A stretch of DNA of 64,000 bases from Salvator merianae (Eukaryota; Chordata; Lepidosauria; Squamata; Teiidae): contig QVOM02000025.1 in NCBI GenBank assembly GCA_003586115.2, positions 43,816,522-43,880,521 of the forward strand, given 5' to 3'. Both the position numbers and the translations under genes were made by a program. The notes below the pieces were generated by a model. That model ran no database searches and was not told where the DNA came from. It saw only the letters and a program-made list of their open reading frames with translations. Below, one piece after another: positions 55,888 to 64,000 of the stretch; the stretch's first letter is position 1, and every line of letters begins with the position of its first letter.

Positions 55888-57460
55888 GGGCACGTTCCGA
55901 CACAGCATTTAATCAGTTTACAGGCTGTCTTCAGTTCCTGCTGGCCTGACATGAACTTGCCTTTCTGTAGTTTTTCTGGACTAGACTGCTGAAATCTGGA
56001 TTACTTTGCATTCAGATTTAATAAAGTCTCAACCTGTTTCAGATCGCTAGCCTGTCATACTTTATGATGTGGGAATGCGGAAGGGGATTATTTGGGAGGG
56101 ACTGTACTATTTTAGGGGGCATGCAGGGGGAGGGCTCCCCATTTCTGCCATTCAGTGACAGACTTTGCTGTGGGTGCTGTACTTAGGAGGGCGGGCACCA
56201 CAGCCAGCAGGGGTGGGAGGGCAGGGAGCACAGTACTTCCTCCTTTATCCCCCCCTTTCACTGCTGCCAGGAGAAAAGGAAGCTGTCCTCAATTTTCCTT
56301 TGCTAATCTTTGGCCCTTGCTCCTCCTGTATCCCCCATTCAGTACTGCCAGGAAGAAATTAAAGGCTTCCTCCGCTTCCTTCTGCTGATTAAACCGAAAA
56401 ACAGAGCTCATTCTAGGTTTACGGAGTTTTGTGCAAAACCACCACAGTGCTACAGCAAATGTCAGGCAGCGACACAATTTGCTGTGGGCTGCATGCTAGG
56501 GAGGAAGGGTACTACAGCCAGTTGGCCAGCTGGAGAAAACAGCAGGCTGGGGTGGAGAAGGCAGTTCCAAAATGCATTGCTTCCTCCTGGTTGCTCCCCC
56601 TTCTCCCTCAGTCTGGGTACCCTTCCCCTCACTTTTGTGTAAAAAAGTGGCAGAACAATGGCAAGATTAAGTCAACACTAGGTTAAACACAACTCCTGAT
56701 CTCAAGCATTTTTAAGGAGTGGACATGTTGGATGTCTTTACTGCCCTGCCATGAGAATGTTTTAATGAGAGTGTTTGGGGGTACAGTCCTTTTGCCCCAA
56801 CAAATAACCCACTCACTATCAATTTTGCCATCAGCACCGTACAGCTACATACTGGGACACACGCTGCTGTGGCTATCTTGGGGGAAGGTGAGGGGGAGTC
56901 CATTTGCTGACCACTAACTTCACTATCACAATAATGGAGCCCCTCCACATTCCTCCCTCTTAATGGACCTCTACCTGCTTTTGCACTATTCTTAAATCAC
57001 ACAATTGCGCAAAAGTGCAATTGCAAAGGAGCAGAAATTGCAATCTGCCCTTTAAAAAGCTTTATTGTGTGGTAATGTGGTATCAAAGTTCTGCTTGTGT
57101 TGATACAGGCTGGAAGGGGAGGAGGAGCAAACAGCAAATAACTACCAAGTGAATTCAAGTTCTGAGAAGGCAGCAGGGACATATGGAGGGCGGAGCTTGA
57201 CTTGCTCACCCCTGTGAAGTCAAGATTTGAATGTTGGGACTGCAGCCAATCACTGACTACACAGGGAGGGACTGCACAGGTGAGGGATGGAGATAGAAAA
57301 GGAATGGTTTCCCAGTGCTAGGCATGGGAAACATCAGTGTGAGAACAAACAAGTCCCAATTGAGTCTGTGTTAAAATGCAGATATGGGAATGATCAGAAG
57401 ACGAACTCAGTCTTCGTACTCTTTTGATATGAATCAAATTTACAATGTTGGACTGTGCCC
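55888..57460. mobile_element. Long copy (B) of the 1.07-kb transposon, 1573 bp, inverted
   Basis: The left end GGGCACGTTCCGACACAGC and the right end (reverse) GGGCACAGTCCAACATTG are inverted repeats. The left end is homologous to the right end of copy A, as shown by the shared run ATTTAATCAGTTTACAGGC and GTCTTCAGTTCC. The right end aligns to the left end of copy A (AGAAGACGAA, ACTCTT). It carries an internal duplication of about 313 bp: TTTGCTGTGGG..ACCACAGCCAG at about 56164 and TTTGCTGTGGG..ACTACAGCCAG at about 56477. CpG sites are fewer than in copy A. Confidence 0.75.
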
Positions 57461-57690
57461 ATGGTGCCTACCATCTCTACGGCACCTTGATAAGCTGCTT
57501 TTGCTACATTTAAATGCAGCCATTTGGCCCTGGTATTTCCATTGCACCACTAATCCACTTTTTTTCAGCCTAGAATGTTCATGAAATGAAGGAAGGCCAA
57601 AAATGTGTGAACACTCCCACTTGCAAACCATCTCTAAGCTGCCTCAGAGGGACTTCCAAGGCCCCGGGTACACCTCTGTTTTAATTCACA
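57461..57690. mobile_element. Truncated second copy of the MITE at 8043-8251
   Basis: ATGGTGCCTACCATCTCTACGGCACC, CCACTAATCCACTTTTTTTC, AGCCTAGAATGTTCATGA and AGCTGCCTCAGAGG are collinear with the 8043 copy. It ends CACAGCC. The outer left end is missing where it meets the 1573-bp element. Confidence 0.55.
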
Positions 57691-57714
57691 GCCGATCCAC
57701 CTTTAGTGTGAGAT

Positions 57715-57830
57715 AGTGTGTCAGCTAAACGACTAGTATTTTCTTTCTGCATTATCTAACCCAAAAGGAAATTTTCTGGGTTAGATAATGTGAAAGGAAA
57801 ACTGTTTGTCACTTTGCTAATGTGTTCCGT
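57715..57830. mobile_element. Palindromic hairpin element
   Basis: A perfect 14-bp stem, CATTATCTAACCCA (57750-57763) with TGGGTTAGATAATG (57777-57790), encloses a 13-base loop. Pairing continues outward imperfectly through TTTTCTTTC/GAAAGGAAAA and AGC.AA..GAC blocks. It is probably a small palindromic MITE; no further copies are seen in the window. Confidence 0.5.
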
Positions 57831-57839
57831 CATTCTGAA

Positions 57840-58840
57840 CATGGATTGAATCTGGATTAAAATTTAGGTTTGCTGAGCCCTAAGACACAACTCTCCCTCT
57901 TCTATCTCCTTTTTTCTTTAAAATGTTTTTTCTCCCTTGCTGGGAGAAAAATGTTCTGTTCTACCATGTCAAGCAGTAATAGTTGACTTCTGTCATATTC
58001 ACTTCAGCAGAAAATCATTCCAGCCTTTTGCCGTTGTCATTTCCGCACTACTTTCCATGTAGCCGAGGTGGGTGTCCTATATTCCCTTGCAGTAGGTAAA
58101 GGAGATTTCTGTCTTCTAAAAGAAGGTTCTGTTGGCTATTTCTAGCTAAGCAGGTAACAGTAAATCTTATGCCAGAAGTGTTCACATTGTTTCTTTTCAA
58201 GCACTCTAGGGAAAACAGTACATTTCACATACGACTGCTGTTGGCTGGAGCACAAATGGTGGTGTGCTAGAGACCAGTCCGGCCATTAAGAATGTGTCCT
58301 TTAGCCTCAAAATAACAAAATCAAACCCTGTAGTGTTGAACCTGGAATACAGAAGGCAACTTCTTATCTGGAGCAATGTACAATTCAGATTAATTGTGAC
58401 AGAGTAAGGATCCACTGTTGGACCATGCTAACAGAAAAACAAATATTCTGGGCTAATTATAGTGTCATGGTCTGCTTAGAGGCCATTGCTCCTGAACACA
58501 TAAACAGTTTCCTCACATATCTAAAAAAAGAGGTCAAAAACAGCTTAGAGGTGGTAGCATATGGATGCTTATGTTCCCATCCTGTCTCTAATCCACATTT
58601 AAATCCAAGATGTAGTATGTATTTCTTATATGGCATGATACCAAATTGATACTAATACAGACAGAGCTGACTAGGCAACAGAGCATTGTGTATGACAGCA
58701 TTGTGGAAAGGTTTCCAGAAAGGAGCAGGAAAACTTCTTGAGCATTTATTGCAATAGCAAGCTATATAACTCTGAAAACTTTTATACCTTTACTGCGCTT
58801 TGAATCCAATCCCTAATCCTGTACTGAAAGTGTTTTGGTG
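57840..58840. other. Noncoding DNA
   Basis: Nothing recognised. The short frames are unremarkable. Confidence 0.4.
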
Positions 58841-58844
58841 TCAT

Positions 58845-58920
58845 CAAATCAGGATTGACTCTTGGCAGATACAGAAGCACTTTGCCATTACAATTTTCTC
58901 GGGCGATGTGGGTAAATCGG
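58845..58920 (-). mobile_element. tRNA-SINE fragment
   Basis: ATCAGGATTGACTCTTGGCAGATACAGAAGCACTTTGCCATTAC is the reversed body of the SINE family (compare 34640-34705). Confidence 0.55.
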
Positions 58921-59005
58921 TGGCTGAATTAAATTGCTTCTCTTATTCACATAGTTCTTTGTCTCCTTAGTCTTCCAGCTCTGCCAATGTTTTTGTCTAT
59001 ACTTT

Positions 59006-59374
59006 GGCTCCATCCAGTCGGGGGAAATATAGCGCCATTATTATGTCTGCACTATGGTATCTGTGGCAACCCCACCATAGCCCCGTTATATCCCCCTAAA
59101 TCCCACTATAGCCTATTGTGGGAAAACCCAATTCTGATGGTAGATTTTCCTGGAATAGCACTACAGCTTATCATCTGAAGGGTGGTGTCATCCTGGGAGT
59201 GCCCATCATGCATGTACAGGGACCGAAAAAGACAGCTGTGTGTGTGTGTGTGTGATGACCACAACCTCACATTTCTGTGTATTTTGTGTTGTTTGGGCAA
59301 CAAGTGATAATTCCAGAGGGGCTATACTCTCGAATATCACTTGTTAGCGATATATTTGGCTGGCATCTGGAGCC
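59006..59374. mobile_element. 369-bp MITE with GGCTCCA ends
   Basis: The left end GGCTCCATCCAGTC..AAATATAGC and the right end (reverse) GGCTCCAGATGCCAGCCAAATATATCGC are gapped inverted repeats. Inside lies an 11-bp perfect hairpin stem, AACAAGTGATA (about 59299-59309) with TATCACTTGTT (about 59335-59345), and a (GT)9 run at 59237-59254. Confidence 0.5.
59237..59254. repeat. (TG)9 microsatellite
   Basis: Eighteen bases of TG alternation inside the MITE at 59006-59374. Confidence 0.9.
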
Positions 59375-59994
59375 AGTCTTTAAGCTGCTGTTTTACTCTT
59401 AATTTTCCGATCCTGAACAATGCAATAATTCCGTTTCTCGAACTCCTAAAATCTGTACCTCTTTCATTACAATAATTCAGCTGGCACCTAAACCATTAGG
59501 TTCCTGAAGTTCTTCTCTCTTCATTCTCCTTTTCACTTGTTTTATGTTTTTCTTCCTTCTTTATAATTTCCTTTGTACTATAAACTCATGGAAAGGATTT
59601 ATTCTTTTTTTTTTCTCCTTATTTTTTACAGTGTTATGTAACATGTTCATTATTTCAGCATTACAGCAGGACTAGTGTTGTAAAACTCTTTGGCAATAGG
59701 TATTTCTCTGTTCTGCTTAAATCTGATTAACTTCACTCATTTTCAGATATGAGAGCGAAAGTCTTGATTTTTGCCTAAGGTCCCCAGACTTCTCAAGTAT
59801 TTTAGAAGCTGACTTACTTCTCTTGGCTTCCCCCAGAACAACTACTTTGGTGTGTACATTATAAACCTGTATTCATGTGTGTTTGTGTATAATTAAGATA
59901 CTTCAGAATGCTGTTTGGTGCCCCATGCGAAATCCCTTTGCCTAACGACATCAGCTGGGGTCCGTACTCTCTGCTAGTTTAGATAGAGAGCTTA

Positions 59995-60171
59995 GGCTTT
60001 GATCACACTCTCGCAGTAAAAAAAGCGGCTTTCTGACGCAGCTTGGAAACGGCCTACAGATGTTCTCTCCTAAACATTCTATGCTAGAAAGGAGGATCAG
60101 AGTTGGAATGAAAACCCAGGAGTCCCTGAGGCACTTCTGAGTTGCGCTTTTTGTCATGTGTGATCACAGCC
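59995..60171. mobile_element. 177-bp MITE with GGCTGTGATCACAC ends
   Basis: The left end GGCTTTGATCACAC and the right end (reverse) GGCTGTGATCACAC differ at one position. TA flanks both sides (59993-59994 and 60172-60173). An interior AAAAAAAGCGGC/GCGCTTTTT partial pairing continues the palindrome. The ends resemble those of the 8043 MITE. Confidence 0.65.
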
Positions 60172-60285
60172 TAAGTGAAAACTAATTACACAATAGGAAG
60201 GAAAAAGAAGATTGATTGTGTTCAACCAGTGTTCTTCAAATCCCCTTTTTCATGTTGCTTGTGCGGTTCATTCTTTTTCCTCTTC

Positions 60286-60340
60286 GGCTGCATCCAGACA
60301 TCTCTTACTTACTCCACAATCTTTGGATATTCTGTAATTT
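60286..60340. mobile_element. Half copy of the palindromic MITE (see 7022-7132)
   Basis: GGCTGCATCCAGACATCTCTTACTTACTCC followed by CTTTGGATATTCTG is one arm with an intact outer end. The opposite arm is missing. Confidence 0.7.
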
Positions 60341-60344
60341 GGGT

Positions 60345-61700
60345 GTCATTAGCAAAATGGCCTCTGCTCAGTGAATGGCATGTCCAAAAGAAGCAGCAGG
60401 GCTGTCCATAACAGCTGAGGAGGCTGCTCTGTACATTGAGACCTAGTTCAGAGATATCATAGACAAGGCTCGTATTGAAGCTTGGCCTCATATCTTTGGC
60501 CCTGCTATTCCACTGCATTGGTCACCACTGCCTCTTGGTAGCTGTTAGGCCTACACTACAGTAATGAACTTTTGCCCAGAAAAATAATTGAGGAGGTTAT
60601 ACTAACAATGAAATCAACAAGATGAAAAAGAACAATACTCAGTCTTTACAGAATGATACCAAGCCATAAGCTCTGTAATGACAAGGCTTTTAACTTTTTG
60701 CTTCGTTTTTCCATTTTTGCATGCCAAAAAGATTACAACATTACGACATTTTGTTGTTATATCCAGGTATCACAATGTCCAAATCACTCTTTCGGAAAAG
60801 TCGAATATTGCTGCAGTGATGAATATTTGCAGCTCAGGGCTGCTGTGTTGTCAGGGGTCTCTTAGCTGAGTGTTCCATTTGCAGACATTTTGCTTTCGAA
60901 GTTGGTAACATCTTCAGTGCTAAGGCTAGCTTGTAGCTGATGGTGGGCCTAGTAACCTACTCTGCGCTTCTTGTACATGACAGTGATGTCTATCCATTAC
61001 CTTTTTTTTCTTCAGAGCAAGTTCTTTGCTGTGTTTTCTTGGTGATGTTTCTTGTTTACTGTTGTACTGAGTTTGTGATACTGTTTGTCGAGCAGTTGGG
61101 TGGTTTTTTTCTTTTGTCTGACCAGTTGGGTGCTAGTTCCTTGTTGCATTGACTTTGTGATCTTTCTTGTTTATTGTTACTTTGCTTTGATGATGATATT
61201 GCATTTTAATGTGTTGATTGGTTATAAAATGGTAGATACTGATTTTCTGAGAGATTTTACAGTATATTAAGTGTATGTCCCATTTTACTTTTGTTTTTAC
61301 ACTTAATGATTGTGCAGTAGTGATGGAATCCTTCCCAAAATGTGTAGAATGCTTACATTCTCGAACACTCACAAAGCCTGCAGTTACATCCCAGTGGAAA
61401 ATAACAGGAGGGATTTTTTAAATGAATACACATTTTGTGCTTAGGCGAATGCACAGAAATATTCTGCAGAAGATTAGGGTAATGCGTTGATAGCACTTTT
61501 GCCATCCTCCTGTTGATCTGAGCAGTTGGAAGCAATATTAACTTTCACAACTCGTTATAAATTCAGAGTGGTAGCACTGTCCAGCCAATTCAAATCTGAA
61601 CTGAACAGCTGTCTGCTTCCTAAACGCTGCCTATGTTTTGCTGACTTTTATGCATGTTTTTCAAATCTAGATCTGTCCATGGAGTACATGTTGGAAAGGC
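60345..61700. other. Noncoding AT-rich DNA
   Basis: No exon or repeat is assignable. T-rich tracts occur near 61000-61110. Confidence 0.4.
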
Positions 61701-61704
61701 TACT

Positions 61705-61985
61705 GTTGTTTGTTTATTTACATTTTAAAATGTCACTGCCCATTCTCAAATCTTTAAGTGGTTCATAAAATGTTGAAGCAGTTCATGAAAAGAAATAAAG
61801 CAACCAACACACACACACACACACACACAAGTTATAAATCATGGTGGAAGAAGATGACTCATACACTGGGCAGTGTTTTCATCATGCGCTTAAAAGATGT
61901 GATTCTAGGTGCTTCACAAATTTCAGAGGGGAGGGCATTCCAAAGAGTAGGGGCTATCAGACAGAATGCCTAACTTAGGTACAGA
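61705..61985 (-). mobile_element. CR1/L2-type LINE 3' end with (CA)n
   Basis: TTTATTTACATTTTAAAATGTCACTGCCCATTC is a reversed tail. GATTCTAGGTGCTTCACAAATTTCAGAGGGGAGGGCATTCCAAAGAGTAGGGGCTATC follows in the order of the 3' UTR. An (AC) run of about 23 bases sits between them (61807-61829). Confidence 0.55.
61807..61829. repeat. (AC)n microsatellite
   Basis: About eleven AC units. Confidence 0.9.
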
Positions 61986-62219
61986 TGGTATAGGTGGGCA
62001 AGCAAGTGCCCTGCTCAACAATTTGACTACCACATTTTGTTAAATATAGATATATTCAGTGGAGAACCCCCCAAGTAGTTTTCTTTGTCTTCTTCCCTTT
62101 GTCCCTCCCTTTTATGTATGTGGTTGGTATACAGTGCAAAGCAAAAAAAAATATACCTTTTGGATGCAACACAAAGTTAAATGGTGGTGTTTAATAAGAT
62201 GTATTGTTTGCCATAAGGG

Positions 62220-62690
62220 GTTTAGATGCATTCATGGAGATAGCAGTATCTCCAGGATCGGACACGCTCTGTATCTGAATCTGACACTGACTTTTAAAGC
62301 TCTAACAAGGAGCTTTTTCTTCCACAGAGACCTGCCCTCTCGGTTAAGATTTGTGAGAAAGGTCCCGTTGTTAGTGCTACCTGTCTTAATAATTAAAAGT
62401 ACAAGGCCTTCTGTATGGTAGCCCCCGGCTGTGGCACAACCTCTCTTCTGATTTGTGTTTAGGACCCTCACTCAATATATTTAATGCATGATGAAGATAC
62501 AGATCTTTATACTAGCTTTTCTTTGGTTGGAGATACAGTTTCCACTTTCCTTCCATACCCTTTCGATTGTCGTTTTAGTCAATTTCATGTTTAATTGTGT
62601 TTTTATATTGATTTTATTGTAACCTGCCTTGAGATCTCTGGATATAGGGCAGGATAGAAATACAAATTAATAAATAAATATTTATAATGA
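62220..62690 (+). mobile_element. CR1/L2-type LINE 3' end with (AAAT) tail
   Basis: An ORF-end-like remnant (CTTCCACAGAGACCTGCC, GGCTGTGGCACAACCTC) leads into the terminal signature TGATTTTATTGTAACCTGCCTTGAGATCTCTGGATATAGGGCAGGATAGAAATAC and AATAAATAAATA. This is the typical 3' terminus of the dominant squamate LINEs. Confidence 0.75.
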
Positions 62691-62984
62691 TTCTGGTGCT
62701 CCGTTCAGTGTAGAAAAGAATAACAACTTATGTGGTAGGCAGAATTTGCCACTTGTTCAAGTCATATCTTGCCAGTCCTGTTTTGTATATTATGCTTGCT
62801 TTTGCTATATGCATTTTACATCACAATGTATGGAGGCTTTTCTATCATGTTTCATGATCTACAACAGAGGAGGCAATTGAATGCATTTCCGAAGTTAGTT
62901 CTAGGGTTATGGGTTTGTGGAGAGTGCTGTAGCTCTCATGTTTGGTCTGTGGAGCTCTTTATAGGTGATCTGTTGGCCACTTAT

Positions 62985-63341
62985 CTAGAAATGTTCCATG
63001 GTGTTACAGTGATACATCCTTTGCTTCAAAAATAAGATGATGTTCTGACAAAAATTCTTACTTGTTGTACCTGATGATTTCAGGAGCATCTTCTGCCTGT
63101 TCTTAGGTTTACACAGTGGTCTTCTCCTTTTCATGTTGTGAGTAGTAGCAGCATAGTCTTCAGCAGCGGTACCCAGAGTGGGTAAGTCCTGCTGGAACCG
63201 AACGACAGTTCTTGAGCATTCTTTGAAATCCAAGTAGCACTGGCACTTTGATTGGATTTGGCTCACCCATGCCAGCCACCACTGGTTCTCAGTATCTTTT
63301 CCAGGATAGGAAGGCTGGAAAACGTGATTAGATATAAACAT
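62985..63341 (-). other. Unrecognised 118-codon minus-strand open frame
   Basis: The frame is open for 118 codons with protein-like composition. It has a W-W-x-x-W cluster, spaced cysteines (KCQCYLDFKEC) and a basic patch (KRRRPLCKPKNRQK). I recognise no family. The region between about 63060 and 63310 has fewer AT runs than its surroundings. It might be a retrocopy fragment, an exon of a minus-strand gene, or chance. No promoter, Kozak context or splice sites are evident. The supposed start ATG at 63341 lies in AT-rich DNA. Confidence 0.22.
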
Positions 63342-63344
63342 TTA

Positions 63345-63897
63345 GAATAAGAAATAGGGATAACATGGCATTTTTAGTGTGCTATTCAAAAAGTCATGCA
63401 TTCAAAATATTAAATATGTTATTTTTGAGATATGATGTAGCAAAACCTGGTTGAAGTAGGAAAACAATCGCCCTATAGTGATTGAGAAGTAAAATGTATG
63501 CAGTGTACACTGGCTCTGAGTAATAGAAGCAGAGTCTTTCTCAAGATATACAATCAGAAATGCACAATGGAATTTGAAATATGAATTTGTGAGTACTCTT
63601 CAGGAGAAAACCAAATATAATAGAGCTCAGATCTGACATAAACAGGATCTTAACCTACATTGGGTCTTGTAATAGAGAGTTTCATTATTTTTTAAAATAG
63701 AACTTTGTCTTTCTGAATGCATTTATCCAAATTAGGAAATAATGTGTTAATTTCTGGTGCTACAAAAAGTATTTCTCATCAGCAATGTTAAGGCTTTGCA
63801 ATTCATTTCCCTTTAGGATTCAACAGTTCACAACAGCATTTAAGAAAGACCTTAAGAGTGTTGTTGTTACTGTTGGCTTTTCCTTGGAATAATATAT
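63345..63897. other. Noncoding AT-rich DNA
   Basis: No exon or repeat was recognised before the MITE at the window edge. Confidence 0.4.
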
Positions 63898-64000
63898 GGC
63901 CCTTTCTGCATTGGGCCTTATTCTGGATTATACCCCAGAATAGGAACCTGTCACCCACGTGGTTGAGGCTTGCTGTAGTCTGCACCAGTATAAGGATGGC
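63898..64000. mobile_element. 180-bp MITE, copy 5, cut by the window end
   Basis: GGCCCTTTCTGCATTGGG followed by CCTTATTCTGGATTATACCCCAGAATAGGAACCTG matches the left arm of the family. The right end lies outside the window. Confidence 0.85.

Noticed and set aside
1..64000. CRISPR arrays, endogenous retroviruses or other viral insertions, prophage, toxin systems
   Set aside because: No regularly spaced direct repeats with unique spacers, no LTR pairs, no gag/pol/env or phage-like frames were seen.

Overview
This is vertebrate nuclear DNA, most likely from a squamate reptile (probably a lizard). It contains no prokaryotic operons and no intact long reading frame. Nearly everything recognisable is interspersed repeat: a BovB (RTE) LINE 3' end, an L1 ORF2 3' end, many CR1/L2-type LINE 3' ends, tRNA-derived SINEs with A/B boxes and a BovB-like tail, and an unusually rich set of short non-autonomous DNA transposons (MITEs). 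BovB together with Sauria-type SINEs, CR1/L2 and L1 is the combination expected in squamates. The species assignment is inference.

The only clear gene structure is at 21.5-23.1 kb. It is a CpG island with a TATA box (22205-22212) followed by an ATG-less leader containing a (CCAG)n run and ending at a good splice donor (22323/22324). The rest of the window to its right would then be a long first intron, or several 5' introns, of an unidentified plus-strand gene. The best further exon candidate is a 36-nt microexon at 41185-41220, with a long pyrimidine tract, AG acceptor and GTAAAA donor. A weaker 57-nt candidate lies at 39940-39996. I could not name the gene.

Layout: 0-3 kb shows nothing clear. 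A 0.69-kb hAT-like foldback element lies at 3.28-3.97 kb. At 7.0-8.5 kb there is a tandem cluster of four MITEs. At 9.2-10.6 kb a BovB end abuts a half-MITE and a 1.07-kb transposon carrying a promoter-like CCAAT/CRE/GC-box module. A SINE with a microsatellite at its tail lies at 13.4-13.6 kb and a 63-bp minisatellite at 17.7-18.0 kb. A transposon nested in a transposon sits at 20.6-21.3 kb, just upstream of the CpG island. The putative intronic part (23-64 kb) holds alternating unique AT-rich DNA and repeats, including a LINE split by a MITE (28.2-29.1 kb), a SINE split by a MITE (43.1-43.5 kb), an L1 tail (41.4-42.2 kb) and a second, longer copy of the 1.07-kb transposon (55.9-57.5 kb).

The most informative biology is in the mobile DNA. 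One family of about 180 bp (five copies) has GGCCCTTTCTGCA-type ends and 3-bp target duplications. Larger related families (about 430 bp and 484 bp) also show 3-bp duplications, suggesting a single PIF/Harbinger-like transposase mobilised several MITE families. No transposase gene is present here.
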